DNA of 64,000 bases from Candidatus Gastranaerophilales bacterium (GCA_944323875.1 CALUUH010000001.1:62001-126000); one strand, 5' to 3'. Counted from the stretch's first letter, positions 34,167-44,197 are shown. Numbers and translations are program-made. Notes: generated from the sequence alone by a model not told the origin.

Positions 34167-35954
34167 TTAACCTACCTGATTACGTCCGTTATTTTTTGCC
34201 GCGTACAGCCTTTTATCAGCACTTTCAATAATTGCTGCTGCATCAGACCCGTCATAAGGATAAGTAGCCACACCAAGACTTATTGTAACATTGCTTTCTC
34301 TGTTGCCGCTTAATCTATATGTCTTTTCCGCTACGCGTTTACAGATTTTTTCCGCTGTAGAATACGCTTCATCTTTTCCGATATTCGGGAGAATAATGCT
34401 CATCTCCTCTCCGCCGTAACGGCAGACTATATCTGTTGCACGCACACTGCGTTTAAGAGTTAACGCAACCTGTCTGAGCACTGCATCACCTGACTGGTGG
34501 CCGAATGTGTCGTTAAAGTTTTTGAAATGGTCTATATCTATTATTATCAATGAAAAATCCGATTCATAACGCTTAGCCTGTTCAACCTGTCTGAGCATCT
34601 GTTCCTGAAAATATCTGTGATTATACAATTCTGTCAATCCGTCTGTCGTTGCAAGTTTGTATTGATATTCAAAGTCGCGGGATTTAATCAAATATTTTAC
34701 TATTAACGTACCGATAAACGCCAGCATTGAAAAGATTAGAGGATAAATAACCTCAAACCAAACATTGCCAAAGCGCATGACGTAATATGCGCTCAGAACA
34801 TAAATAAAATATATTCCAAGTGAAACAAGTGCCGCATATACCGCTGATTTGGAGCGTAAAACAATTGTCCCGATTATAAAAGCGAGAATAAGGCTTATCA
34901 CAATCGTACTAAAACGCTCGACCTTGCTGATAAAATTGTTATCAATAAGGTTATTAACGTAAGTTGCCTGAATTTCCACTCCCGGATAAATCTTGTCAGT
35001 CGGAACTGATTTTATATCAAAAAGGCTTGCGGCCGTTGTACCGAAATAAACAATTTTGTTATGGAAATTGTAATCTAAATCTGTTTGTTCATGATTAACT
35101 GCTTTAATCAATTTGTACAGAGGAATCTGTGTATAAGTCCCTGCCGGTCCGTACCAGTTAAGAATTGCAGAGCCGTCTTTTTGCAAAAGAATATTTCGTC
35201 CGCCAAAACTCAATACTGAATTGGCATCTATTTCAAAATTATCAACATTAATCCCTTCAACCTGTCTTAAATATTCCATTCCGACTTTGAGTGCAAGTTG
35301 AGGATAGAATTTATCCTGATATTTTACAAATACAGGCATGGTGCGTAAAATTCCGTCGTCAGATCTTGATACATTTATAAATCCGATATTTGAGGAATAG
35401 TTTAAGATATCGTCAATTATTGCACGGCAGTTGGTGAAAGTTAAGGCATCAAAATTCACGTCATTTGAATAGTTTTTTACGTTGACGGCCAGAGCTTCAG
35501 GAAGTTTTGGCGGAGTTCGCAAATCTTCTGACTGATTATCGAGATTCATAGCGGTATAAACATTACCGTATTTTTTGAACAAATCAGCAAGCGCTTTATC
35601 AGCCTGATTAGCACTTTTCAAAGATTTAACAAACATCAGGTCAAATGCCACAATACGCGGGGATTGTGTTTCAATATAATCAACAATTTTTGCATAAATA
35701 TCACGCGGAAGAGGCCATTCTCCGTAATTATCCAGAATATATTCATAACTTGCGTCATCCACAACAACTATTACGATATCCTCGGAAGCTTTTTTTACTC
35801 CGGAATTAACCATAATTGTCTGTCTCAAATCAAAGGTTTTATTTTCAACCATATCAATAAAACCGCTGAGATTTGCATTTTTTATACTTAATACTACAAG
35901 TAGAAAAAATACCGCAAGTCCTAATGTATAACAAATCTTTTTAAACATATCCAA
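34167..35954 (-). CDS. CHASE2-domain diguanylate cyclase
   Basis: A 595-residue membrane sensor making cyclic di-GMP. An N-terminal TM helix (LGLAVFFLLVVLSIKN) leads into an extracytoplasmic CHASE2 domain (IVIVVVDDASYEYILDNYGEWP, VAFDLMFVKS). Three more TM helices occur at about residues 345-425, and a GGDEF domain follows with DGLTELYNHRYF, IDIDHFKNFNDTFGHQSGD and CRYGGEEM as active site. RATD five residues before GGEEM is an intact inhibitory I-site. Cyclic di-GMP often controls type IV pili and matrix, fitting a pilin-rich genome. Confidence 0.93.
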   Translation of the reverse strand: MDMFKKICYTLGLAVFFLLVVLSIKNANLSGFIDMVENKTFDLRQTIMVNSGVKKASEDIVIVVVDDASYEYILDNYGEWPLPRDIYAKIVDYIETQSPRIVAFDLMFVKSLKSANQADKALADLFKKYGNVYTAMNLDNQSEDLRTPPKLPEALAVNVKNYSNDVNFDALTFTNCRAIIDDILNYSSNIGFINVSRSDDGILRTMPVFVKYQDKFYPQLALKVGMEYLRQVEGINVDNFEIDANSVLSFGGRNILLQKDGSAILNWYGPAGTYTQIPLYKLIKAVNHEQTDLDYNFHNKIVYFGTTAASLFDIKSVPTDKIYPGVEIQATYVNNLIDNNFISKVERFSTIVISLILAFIIGTIVLRSKSAVYAALVSLGIYFIYVLSAYYVMRFGNVWFEVIYPLIFSMLAFIGTLIVKYLIKSRDFEYQYKLATTDGLTELYNHRYFQEQMLRQVEQAKRYESDFSLIIIDIDHFKNFNDTFGHQSGDAVLRQVALTLKRSVRATDIVCRYGGEEMSIILPNIGKDEAYSTAEKICKRVAEKTYRLSGNRESNVTISLGVATYPYDGSDAAAIIESADKRLYAAKNNGRNQVG

Positions 35955-35988
35955 TCCTCAAAAATCCTTGTCCTATACGGAAAAGACG

Positions 35989-36156
35989 TTATTTAACATG
36001 TTCAGTATAATTGATTAATGATGATTTGGCAACAAAATTTTTCAGGACAAACTGTTTTTCCAGAATAAAATTATTCAGCTTTAACACCTGAGTGGAATAT
36101 AAAAGTTCATCAGGATTTTGTAGATATCTAAGTAAACATTTTTCGTGCAAATTCAT
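35989..36156 (-). CDS. Doubtful small ORF
   Basis: A 55-codon ORF (MNLHEKCLLRYLQNPDELLY...) upstream of the diguanylate cyclase. Composition is protein-like but there is no good ribosome binding site and no family. Listed so the gap is not left unexplained; it may be spurious. The rest of 36157-36305 shows nothing. Confidence 0.25.
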   Translation of the reverse strand: MNLHEKCLLRYLQNPDELLYSTQVLKLNNFILEKQFVLKNFVAKSSLINYTEHVK

Positions 36157-36305
36157 CACAATATAACCTATAACCAATTTCGGAACGATAAAAAGATTAT
36201 TGCAGATAAAATTAAATTCTACATCAACCTTTTAAATAATATACGTTCTAATATCTAATTCAAATGCACGAAATAATAAATATGACATTCAAAATTGCGA
36301 GCGTC

Positions 36306-37655
36306 TTAGAGTTCGCTTTTAACATATTTTACCAATTTTTTAATATCTTTATTCCATGTACCGTTCCAGTTCCTGATAATTATATCAGCCGGAGTTACGC
36401 CGTACATGGTAAGTTCTTTTAAACCGTCAAGATATTTTTCTTCGCCGTTATTTTCCTCAATAAGCGCTTTTTCTGCAATATAAAGTATTTCTTTTGCAAT
36501 ATCAGCCGCTGAATAATTGGATATTTTAGCACTTAGTGCATTTTTAGGAACATTATAGCGAAGTTCTGCAAAATCTCTGTATGAAAATTCTTTAAATAAT
36601 TCTTCAATTTCATTGCATGCAGAAGCGTTATACAAAATACCTTTGTATATAGCAAGCATTGCGTACTGAAAACCTTTATTTACGCAGTCATGGTTACGTA
36701 TTTCCACAAAATTGCGCAGTCTGACCTCAGGGAAATAGAGATTAGCCTGTAACTCAAAATCCTCTATTGTCGGTTCAAAACCTTCAAAGCCATGCGCCAT
36801 AAATTCTTCAAAATTAATTTTACCGTTAATATCAACCGGTCTGCCGTCACGATTAATAAAAATCATTGGAGTTTGTAATACGTAATCAATGTAGTCCTCA
36901 AACGAAAAATTGTCATCAATCTGGCCGACAAATCCGCAGCGATCATTATCCGTATTCAGCCAGCTAAGGGCACGGAAACTTTTATATCCTGTTTCCACTC
37001 CGCCTCTGATAGGTGAATTTGCAAATATTGCGGTCATAAAAGGAACAAGTTTGTTCGCAATACGGAATTTTCTTATTGCATCTTCTTCGCTCGAAAAATC
37101 AAAGCATGCCTGAATACCTGCAGTTTCCCGCATCATAACATCAGACAAAATTCCCCATAAATATTTTGCCATTAATTTATAGCGTTTTTTCGGAATAAGA
37201 TTTATGGATTTATGCGTAGACAGCGGAGAAACACCGTAATTTAGCAATGCAATACCTGATTTTTTAAGTATCGGCTCCATTTTCGCATTTAATGAATTTA
37301 TTTTCTTTTCTAAATCCGCAATTCTCAATTGCGGTTCAATACTCAATTCAATCTGACATCCGGGTTCAAGAGTGATTGTATCATGCCCCTGTTTAAGACC
37401 GATAATATTATAATCATCAGTTATATAATCCCAGTTTTCTTCTCTTGCAAAAGCACGCAAAAAGTTACAGATACCAAATTCCGACCCGTAATCCGCTGCT
37501 TTTGAGGTCACTTCAAATACCGGCAGTCGTTCATATTCTATACCCGTTTTATGCAGGCTCTGCGGTTTACAGCCGTGTGTAAACAGTTTGATTATATCCC
37601 TTTTTTCCAGTCTTTCTTCGGTTTTTACGTTACTCACTTTTACCCCCGTTCGCAT
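36306..37655 (-). CDS. gshA: Glutamate--cysteine ligase, GCS2 (plant/cyanobacterial) type
   Basis: A 449-residue enzyme for the first step of glutathione synthesis, ATP-dependent gamma-glutamylcysteine formation. HKTGIEYERLPV, LEPGCQIELSIEPQ, RETAGIQACFDFSSEEDA, FANSPIRGG and RLRNFVEIRNHDC match the GCS2 family found in cyanobacteria and plants. gshB is not in the window. The ATG at 37655 lacks a binding site; a GTG at 37637 with GGGGGT just upstream could be the real start. Confidence 0.85.
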   Translation of the reverse strand: MRTGVKVSNVKTEERLEKRDIIKLFTHGCKPQSLHKTGIEYERLPVFEVTSKAADYGSEFGICNFLRAFAREENWDYITDDYNIIGLKQGHDTITLEPGCQIELSIEPQLRIADLEKKINSLNAKMEPILKKSGIALLNYGVSPLSTHKSINLIPKKRYKLMAKYLWGILSDVMMRETAGIQACFDFSSEEDAIRKFRIANKLVPFMTAIFANSPIRGGVETGYKSFRALSWLNTDNDRCGFVGQIDDNFSFEDYIDYVLQTPMIFINRDGRPVDINGKINFEEFMAHGFEGFEPTIEDFELQANLYFPEVRLRNFVEIRNHDCVNKGFQYAMLAIYKGILYNASACNEIEELFKEFSYRDFAELRYNVPKNALSAKISNYSAADIAKEILYIAEKALIEENNGEEKYLDGLKELTMYGVTPADIIIRNWNGTWNKDIKKLVKYVKSEL

Positions 37656-37727
37656 TAATTATAACAAATAAAAATTAACAAAGAAAATTATTTAAAACAT
37701 TTACCTGTGTGTGTTATTATAATTAGT

Positions 37728-38570
37728 ATGATGAACTACTTCGAACGGGCAAGATACTTTAGAACAAAAAAAAGATTAGGCCAGAATTTTCTGATTAACG
37801 GTGATGTAATTCAGGCTATCATAGATTTTGCGGACATACATCCTGATGATACTGTTGTCGAAATAGGGCCGGGTGTCGGCTTTGTAACCGAACAGTTAGT
37901 CAAGCATGCCGGAAAAGTTATTGCAATAGAACTGGATGAAGAAGCTGTTAAGGAATTAGAAAAGCTTAATGCGCCAAATCTTGAAATAATTCATAAAGAT
38001 ATTCTGAAAACCGATTTATCCGAACTTTGCGAAGGGAAAATAAAAATTGTAGCGAATATACCGTATTACATAACAAGTCCTATTATTGCGCACCTGTTGG
38101 GTGAAGTCGATGATTTAAACAACAAAAACAGAAACAAAATCACCGATATAATTCTTATGGTTCAGGAAGAAGTTGCGCGCAGAATGACGGCCGACGAAAA
38201 TTCACCGGCAAAACAATACGGCCTGTTGACAATCCTGTCACAATTTTGGGCTCAGGTTGAACTGTTAAAACTTGTGGGACGCAAATCATTTTATCCGGCG
38301 CCAAAGGTTAATTCCGCTCTTGTAAAACTTACGGTAAGAGAAAAACCGCTTCTGGAACTGAATGACTACAGCCACTTTAGAAAAACCGTTAAAGCAGGAT
38401 TTTCGCAACGACGCAAAAATATTAAAAACTGTCTTGTAAGCAATGGATTTTCAAAAGAAAATGTCAAAAATGCGCTTGAAAAATTAGGGCTGGATGAAAA
38501 TATCCGCGGCGAAAAGCTTTCTATTGAAATGTTTGGCAAACTTTCAGAGGAATTGAAAAATGGACAATAA
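37728..38570 (+). CDS. rsmA: 16S rRNA dimethyladenosine transferase
   Basis: RsmA (KsgA) dimethylates A1518/A1519 of 16S rRNA. The start is ATG 37728 or the next codon; further upstream codons look non-coding. RTKKRLGQNFLIN, VVEIGPGVGFVTEQL (SAM motif I), VANIPYYITSPIIAHLL (motif IV, NIPY) and VQEEVARRMTA are diagnostic. SFYPAPKVNSALVKL is the usual C-terminal signature. It overlaps ispE by 11 bp, implying translational coupling. Confidence 0.97.
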   Translation: MMNYFERARYFRTKKRLGQNFLINGDVIQAIIDFADIHPDDTVVEIGPGVGFVTEQLVKHAGKVIAIELDEEAVKELEKLNAPNLEIIHKDILKTDLSELCEGKIKIVANIPYYITSPIIAHLLGEVDDLNNKNRNKITDIILMVQEEVARRMTADENSPAKQYGLLTILSQFWAQVELLKLVGRKSFYPAPKVNSALVKLTVREKPLLELNDYSHFRKTVKAGFSQRRKNIKNCLVSNGFSKENVKNALEKLGLDENIRGEKLSIEMFGKLSEELKNGQ

Positions 38571-39369
38571 AAGCATAAAAATTCAATGTCCTGCAAAAAT
38601 AAATCTTTCACTGAAAATCCTGAACAAACGCGAGGACGGTTTCCATAACATAGACAGTATTATGCAGACAATAAATTTGTTTGACTACCTGACTATTACG
38701 GTACAAAAAAGTCCTAAATTTGAAATAAATCTATCCGGTAACAGTACAGAAATTCCTTATGATGAAAAAAATATTGTATACAAAGCATGCTTGCTGTTTG
38801 CGGAACACACAAATTTATTGCCGCATAAAATAGATATTTATATAGAAAAACATATTCCTGTTGCCGCTGGCCTTGCAGGCGGAAGCACAGATGCAGCCGG
38901 CACTTTATACGGGCTGAACAAATTGTTCAACACTCCTTTAACAAGAGAAGAATTGCATGATTTATGCGCCCGCTTAGGCTCTGACCTGAATTTTTGTCTT
39001 GAAGGCGGCCGCCAAAGGACGACAGGACGCGGCGAAGTTTTGCAAACGATGCCTTTTAAGGAGTTTCAAGTGTCGCTTATTAAACCTCTTAATCTTGGCA
39101 TCAGCGCTAAAGAAGCCTATACTAAATTCAGCCGCAAACACTCTGTGACCGATGAATTGCGTACAGAATTTCTAAATGATCTGGAATGGGCGCTTATAGA
39201 TGACTACAAAGAACTGCAAACAATAAAATCACAGTATCCGGCATCAATAATGTCCGGTTCGGGCTCAACATATTTTGGCATAGGAATGGAGTTTGAAAAA
39301 CATGATGGCTTCTGGGTAAAAAATAATCTTTGTGCCATTCCTTACGGCGTAAAAGAAATACAAGGGTAA
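38560..39369 (+). CDS. ispE: 4-diphosphocytidyl-2-C-methyl-D-erythritol kinase
   Basis: A GHMP kinase of the MEP isoprenoid pathway. The 269-residue length is slightly short. CPAKINLSLKILNKREDGFHNIDS is the N-terminal signature, VAAGLAGGSTDAAGTLYGLN the GHMP ATP-binding loop, and ASIMSGSGSTYFGI motif 3. The rsmA-ispE order is common in bacteria. A weak GAGGAATTG inside the end of rsmA is the ribosome binding site. Confidence 0.95.
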   Translation: MDNKSIKIQCPAKINLSLKILNKREDGFHNIDSIMQTINLFDYLTITVQKSPKFEINLSGNSTEIPYDEKNIVYKACLLFAEHTNLLPHKIDIYIEKHIPVAAGLAGGSTDAAGTLYGLNKLFNTPLTREELHDLCARLGSDLNFCLEGGRQRTTGRGEVLQTMPFKEFQVSLIKPLNLGISAKEAYTKFSRKHSVTDELRTEFLNDLEWALIDDYKELQTIKSQYPASIMSGSGSTYFGIGMEFEKHDGFWVKNNLCAIPYGVKEIQG

Positions 39370-39662
39370 AAATAGCCGGCTATACTCTACTCATTTAAAA
39401 TATTCCTCCATTTAAAATGGCAAAAAAAAGCCTCAACTTTCGTTGGGCTGTAAATCTTTTTCTTTAATTCTCGTGTAGTAGGTAGTAGAAGGTAGTAGTA
39501 GTATTTAAAGTCTCTTTATATCGTCCTCGTATATATATAAAGTATTTTCCGTATATAAAAATGACATATTTGCTTCTTTTTGTTACAAAAGTTAATATTT
39601 AATTAAAATAAGACAATTTCCCTGCTCTTACACGTTTTTTATTATATATACGGGGAATTTGT
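39370..39662. other. Intergenic region with short repeats
   Basis: No gene. It contains a GTAGTAGGTAGTAGAAGGTAG microsatellite-like run near 39476-39502 and paired CGTATATATATAAAG/CGTATATAAAA pieces near 39529-39560. A GCCTCAACTTTCGTTGGGC hairpin near 39431-39450 may end ispE. Confidence 0.4.
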
Positions 39663-41450
39663 ATGATTGGGAAATTGGGGAAATACATTTCAACAGGCAT
39701 ATCCTATGCCGCAAAAAAATCATCAAAGTATGCTGCTGAATTATCTAAAAAAACACAGCTTGCGGAAGATTTACTGATTGATAAAACCCCCATATTCAAA
39801 CGAGTGAAAACAGGTTTTGACAAAGCGCAGGATGCACTGTTTACACCTTTTGAGTCAAATCAAAGCAGCAATATTTTAACATCGCTTAAAGGCCACATTA
39901 AAAACAATTTAAAGACTTGTAATTTTCTTGAAGATGAAAAATTATATAAATTGATATTACAGTATTTTGACGGCTCTAATTTTAGTAAGATAGATTTAAA
40001 AAAATTGGATAGCATTCAGCTTCTGCAAACTATAATTGAAAAATCCGGAGTCGGTACAACCAAACTTGCCCAGATTATTGCCGACAACTCTCAAATCATG
40101 AAAGGGTTAAAGTCTAAAATTTTTGAGAACAAGAATATTCCGGAAGAAATGCGCCAAAAAATGTGGGACACTTTGTCTGAATCCTTAAAACGATGCTAAT
40201 CCAAGGGGACTCCTTCAAGAACAATAAAAGAAACCGAGGATTATATTGCCAAAACTTTCGGCAGCGGGTATAAACTCCGCTCTGACAAAATCGAGGTAGG
40301 CAGTATTGGAGAAACTTGTTTTGTGACACGTCCTGACGGGTCCAAAGCAGTTATAAAAATGCTTAAAAAAGATGTGGATGCCAATAAACTTAATAATGAA
40401 GAAAAACTTTACACATATTTATTAAGAAAACTGGGCGGACAAAATGACGAAACCGACAAACTCGTCGGAACAATCAAAAATTATTACAAGAACTGGAAAA
40501 AAGAACTTGATTTTAACCATGAATTTAAAAATAATAAACTCTTGCAAGCGGGCGCGCAGAGGTTTAAAGTCGCGAATGTAACCGAAGTTTCAAAAGACGG
40601 CAAAGCTCTGGTAATGGATAATGCAAACGGTATTCAAATGGAAAAACTATTTGAAATTTTGCAAGATTATAAAGCAAATCCGTTAGCATTCAATTCAAAA
40701 TATGCTAAATTGATTGAAGAAAATCCATGGCTTGACAATCCGGAACAGGTTCTGAAAGATTTGCCGGCAAGTATTTTAAAATCGTTTGATGAACAGTTTT
40801 TATTTTTAAAAAAGGGCTCCAAAAGTATAATGCACGGTGATCCGCACATGGGTAATTATTTTATTACAACAGATAGTAAAGGGAAATTGATACCTGAATT
40901 TATTGATACAGGGAATTGCGTATTGCGTTCACCTAAAGATATACAAAATGATATAAAATTTTTCTCAAATTATTTTGTTGGTAATTCACGTGCAATTGCC
41001 GAATACTATGTAAATGCATGTAATTACACAAAATCCAATAAGGAACTTGTTACCAGAAATATTGCAAAAGAAATACAAAAAGAAATTTTTGGAAAAAATC
41101 AAAATATAACAGAATTCGGTAAAGTGCAGAGTGCAATAAACGGAATACTGGAAAAACACGGTTTGCACCTGCCTGAAGAATCAGCTACGGCTATGAAAGC
41201 ACAAATACAGTTCATTTTAAATGTTTCCAAGGTTTCAAAACTTTCAGGCGGAGGTATGGATATTTCCGTGATAATGAAAGATATTCCATCCGCAGCATTA
41301 AAGCTTTATAAAAGCGGAACAAACCCGATTAGCGGGCTTAAAGATGCTCTGCATTTTGCATATTACAATCAGGAACACAGTTCTTCAATGATTTTCCAAT
41401 TTCTTCTGAATAAAGACGCGCTGATGAACAGGAGGCCGATTTGCGCATAA
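39663..41450 (+). pseudogene. ABC1/UbiB-family kinase-like gene with in-frame stop
   Basis: One frame runs from ATG 39663 to 41450 and is interrupted only by TAA at 40197-40199 (codon 179), between LSESLKRC and SKGTPSRTIKETEDYIAK. The part after the stop has the ABC1-kinase features: SIGETCFVTRPDGSKAVIKML (nucleotide-binding lysine), IMHGDPHMGNYFI (catalytic loop) and PEFIDTGN in place of DFG. The first part has GVGTTKLAQIIADNSQIMK, matching the KxGQ region. The downstream part has a GTG at 40323 but no good binding site. It is either a fresh nonsense mutation, a sequencing error or a readthrough site. Confidence 0.8.
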
Positions 41451-41490
41451 TAATTTTACAAAAATTAATGTAAAGATATTTTTTTTGCAT

Positions 41491-41496
41491 TATAAT
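41491..41496 (+). promoter_or_regulatory. coaD -10 box
   Basis: TATAAT (41491-41496) lies 31 bp before coaD; no clear -35. Confidence 0.4.
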
Positions 41497-41526
41497 AACT
41501 TATGCTCAAAATAAGAGGTAGAAATA

Positions 41527-42006
41527 ATGAAAACAGCAATATATCCCGGCAGTTTTGATCCGATAACCAAAGGACATCTGGATGTGCTGCACACAGGATG
41601 CGAAATTTTTGACAAAGTAATTATCGCCGTGGCTAAAAATTCCGAAAAAAAAGGATTTTTGACGGTTGAAGAACGCGTCAATTTGATAAGGGAAAGCATA
41701 AAAGATTTGCCTAATGCCGAAGTCGATTGTTTTGAAGGTCTAACCATTGAATACGCAAAACAAAGAGGGGCACAAATTCTATTGAGAGGATTACGCGCCG
41801 TATCTGATTTTGAATACGAAATGCAGCTTTCACAGGCAAACAGCGCACTTTCGTCAGAAATAAAAACCGTATTTTTGATCACCAAACCAAAATACAACTT
41901 TATTTCTTCAAGTACAATAAAAGAAATTTTTCTCAATGGCGGTGACGTATCAAAATTTGTGCCGGAAGCTGTCAACAAATATTTACTGGCGCGCAATAAA
42001 TTTTAA
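41527..42006 (+). CDS. coaD: Phosphopantetheine adenylyltransferase
   Basis: CoaD adenylylates 4'-phosphopantetheine in coenzyme A synthesis. The 159-residue length is typical. AIYPGSFDPITKGHLDVL holds the TxGH nucleotidyltransferase motif, ILLRGLRAVSDFEYEMQLSQ the substrate loop, and NFISSSTIKEI the ISSS(T)-type motif. ATAAGAGGTAG precedes the ATG. Confidence 0.97.
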   Translation: MKTAIYPGSFDPITKGHLDVLHTGCEIFDKVIIAVAKNSEKKGFLTVEERVNLIRESIKDLPNAEVDCFEGLTIEYAKQRGAQILLRGLRAVSDFEYEMQLSQANSALSSEIKTVFLITKPKYNFISSSTIKEIFLNGGDVSKFVPEAVNKYLLARNKF

Positions 42007-42034
42007 TATATTTTGAGTTTCGGCCTTCATGTAT

Positions 42035-42063
42035 TTGACAATTTTTTTTTGCTTTTGTAGAAT
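42035..42063 (+). promoter_or_regulatory. Promoter of the DivIVA-like gene
   Basis: TTGACA (42035-42040), 17 bp of mostly T, TAGAAT (42058-42063), 30 bp before the ATG. Confidence 0.75.
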
Positions 42064-42093
42064 GTAATTATATGAAAGGGATATATAGAAACA

Positions 42094-42693
42094 ATGCAAC
42101 AAAATGGCGTATATGATTTACTAAAAATGCTTGAAATATCTTTGGAGGAAGGATTTCCGATTATTCCGAGAAAATTTACCGTGGTAAAAACCAAAGAAAT
42201 TGAAGCTTTAATTGATAGAATTTATGCGACTTTGCCTGTAGAGGTACAAGAAGCAAGAGCGTTTTTAAGACGCAGAGAAGAATTACAGATAGAAGCACAA
42301 CAAAAAGCTGAAAAAATAATAAGCGATGCTCAGATGGAAGCTGACAGAAAATTGAGCGAAGCTGACTTTATCAAAGCTTTGGAACGTGAAGGTATCAGAA
42401 TAAGAACACAGGTTCAGCAGGAATGTGAAGAAATTAAGCGCAAAGCATCAGAAGAAGCAGAAAATATCAGACTTCAGGCAACCGAAGATGCTATGAAAAC
42501 CCGTGAAGGCGCTGAATTATACGCTGAACAGGTTTTAACAAATCTGGAACAGGATTTGACTCAATTACAACAAGTCGTTAAAAACGGTCAAATCTACATG
42601 GAAAAACTTCGTTCTGAATCACTAAATGCCGGATTTGATACCGGATATTCAGACAGAAGCAGATCCCGCGCAGGAGATTTTGTGATTAAGTAA
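42094..42693 (+). CDS. DivIVA-like coiled-coil protein
   Basis: A 199-residue cytoplasmic coiled-coil protein. The N-terminus (VYDLLKMLEISLEEGFPIIP) is globular, and the middle (EEIKRKASEEAENIRLQA) is a charged coiled coil recalling both DivIVA and ATP-synthase b-type subunits. Similar proteins are annotated in cyanobacteria near coaD. A cell-pole or division role is plausible by analogy only. Confidence 0.7.
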   Translation: MQQNGVYDLLKMLEISLEEGFPIIPRKFTVVKTKEIEALIDRIYATLPVEVQEARAFLRRREELQIEAQQKAEKIISDAQMEADRKLSEADFIKALEREGIRIRTQVQQECEEIKRKASEEAENIRLQATEDAMKTREGAELYAEQVLTNLEQDLTQLQQVVKNGQIYMEKLRSESLNAGFDTGYSDRSRSRAGDFVIK

Positions 42694-42730
42694 TAACACA
42701 TATATTCTTTTTAATTTATATTGTATATTT

Positions 42731-42758
42731 AACAGTCCCTCTCGGACTGTTTGTTTTT
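42731..42758 (+). terminator. Rho-independent terminator
   Basis: AACAGTCC-CTCTC-GGACTGTT followed by TGTTTTTA. Confidence 0.85.
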
Positions 42759-42782
42759 ATGTATAGAAAGTTTACAAAACAT

Positions 42783-42810
42783 TTGCATTTTATTTTGTTT
42801 AAGCTATGAT
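42783..42810 (+). promoter_or_regulatory. Promoter of the rpmG-rplA operon
   Basis: TTGCAT (42783-42788), 16 bp, TATGAT (42805-42810). The leader before rpmG holds an AGAATGTG/CACATTCT hairpin (42833-42856), possibly an attenuator. Confidence 0.55.
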
Positions 42811-42922
42811 GATATCATAAGCCGAAAAAGATAGAATGTGTTTCATCTCACATTCTCTTTTAAAAAGCTCTTGGGCAGGCTTAAATACGTACAATAACAA
42901 CTAAAATATAAAGGATAAACCG

Positions 42923-43090
42923 ATGGGAATCAAAGGTAAAAACGACAGAATGGTAGTTCTTGCATGTGAAGATTGCAAAGAAAGAAACTACACAACAGTT
43001 AAAAACAAAAAAAACATTAAAGAAAGATTAGAGTTGAGCAAATACTGCCCGACTTGTAAAAAACACACAAACCACAAAGAAACTAAGTAA
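42923..43090 (+). CDS. rpmG: 50S ribosomal protein L33
   Basis: A 55-residue L33: [20 protein letters not shown], then [20 protein letters not shown]. The two CxxC pairs (CEDC, CPTC) form a zinc ribbon, i.e. the C+ form. AAAGGATAAACCG stands before the ATG. It heads the conserved order rpmG, tRNA-Trp, secE, nusG, rplK, rplA. Confidence 0.95.
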   Translation: MGIKGKNDRMVVLACEDCKERNYTTVKNKKNIKERLELSKYCPTCKKHTNHKETK

Positions 43091-43171
43091 GCAGATTTTC
43101 GGCGGGTAAAAGCGCTATAAAAATGAGCCGTATCTCGCCGAAAATAAAGGCCGTGATTATTCACGGTACGG

Positions 43172-43244
43172 GCGTCCTTAGTTCAGTCGGTAGAACGTCG
43201 GTCTCCAAAACCGGATGTCGAGGGTTCGAGTCCTTCAGGGCGCG
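43172..43244 (+). tRNA. tRNA-Trp (CCA)
   Basis: A 73-nt cloverleaf. Acceptor GCGTCCT pairs with AGGGCGC (one G-T), the D-arm is GTTC...GAAC, the anticodon arm is TCGGT-CTCCAAA-ACCGG with anticodon CCA, the T-arm is GAGGG-TTCGAGT-CCTTC, and the discriminator is G. The 3' CCA is not encoded. The tRNA lies between rpmG and secE, as in many bacteria. Confidence 0.97.
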
Positions 43245-43270
43245 ATTTTAAAACATAAAGGAACAGTATT

Positions 43271-43462
43271 ATGAACGAAACAATCAATGCAATTCAAACT
43301 TACCTTAAAGGTGTCAGAGCCGAATGGGGAAAAATTATTTGGCCTGAAAGACGTCAGGTTATCGCTGAAACAATTTTTGTAATCGCAATTGTTTTTGTTT
43401 TCACTGTTTCAGTATATTTAATGGACTTAATATTTAAAGGCTTATTTGGATTAATCAAGTAA
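43271..43462 (+). CDS. secE: Preprotein translocase subunit SecE
   Basis: A 63-residue single-helix SecE. YLKGVRAEWGKIIWPERRQV is the cytoplasmic amphipathic signature, followed by the TM helix FVIAIVFVFTVSVYLMDLIF. Part of the SecYEG channel. It is 26 bp after the tRNA and 42 bp before nusG. Confidence 0.95.
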   Translation: MNETINAIQTYLKGVRAEWGKIIWPERRQVIAETIFVIAIVFVFTVSVYLMDLIFKGLFGLIK

Positions 43463-43504
43463 TACCTCCGTATAGCGCGGAATTGAAAAATATATAGGTG
43501 GCTT

Positions 43505-44131
43505 ATGGCAAAAAAAGAAAAATCAATGGCAGAACAACTGAATGAAGAAAAAGCTTTAGAAGCAGCTCAAGCAGAAGCTGCTGAAGAAGAAAAAAAGGCT
43601 AAAAAAGCACAAAAACGCTGGTACATTGTCCACACATATTCAGGATATGAAAATAAAGTAAAAGTTAACCTTGAAAAGCGTATTGAATATATGAATATGG
43701 GTGACAAAATCTTCAGAATAGAAGTTCCTCAAAAAACCGTTACCCAGATGAAGGGCGGTAAAAAACAGGAAAGAGAAGAAAAAATCTTTCCGGGCTATGT
43801 TCTTGTTGAAATGATTATGGACGAGGACAGCTGGTATGTTGTAAGACACACTTCAGGCGTAACCAAGTTTGTCGGTTCCGCTAAGCGACCTATTCCGGCA
43901 CGTGACAGTGAAATTAAAAAGATCATCAACCGTTCATCTTCTCAAACTCAGAAAATTGAGCTTGATGTTAAACCGGGTGATAAAGTCAGAATTATTTCAG
44001 GACCGTTTGCAGACTTTATCGCAGATATTATTGAAGTTTACCCTGATAAGTCAAAACTTCGTGCAAATGTTTCAATCTTCGGCCGCGAAACTCCGGTAGA
44101 ATTGGAATACAAGCAAATAAACAAATTATAA
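43505..44131 (+). CDS. nusG: Transcription termination/antitermination protein NusG
   Basis: A 208-residue protein with NGN and KOW domains. RWYIVHTYSGYENKVKVNLE starts the NGN domain, KIFPGYVLVEMIMDEDSWYV and RHTSGVTKFVG are conserved, and LDVKPGDKVRIISGPFADF is the KOW motif. It has an unusual 38-residue charged, Lys/Glu/Ala-rich N-terminal extension before the NGN domain. Confidence 0.96.
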   Translation: MAKKEKSMAEQLNEEKALEAAQAEAAEEEKKAKKAQKRWYIVHTYSGYENKVKVNLEKRIEYMNMGDKIFRIEVPQKTVTQMKGGKKQEREEKIFPGYVLVEMIMDEDSWYVVRHTSGVTKFVGSAKRPIPARDSEIKKIINRSSSQTQKIELDVKPGDKVRIISGPFADFIADIIEVYPDKSKLRANVSIFGRETPVELEYKQINKL

Positions 44132-44197
44132 TCAAAAAATCTGCGCAAGCAGAAAAAATAATCAGTGCGCAAGCACAAAGTATGTTAACTAAGTAAT

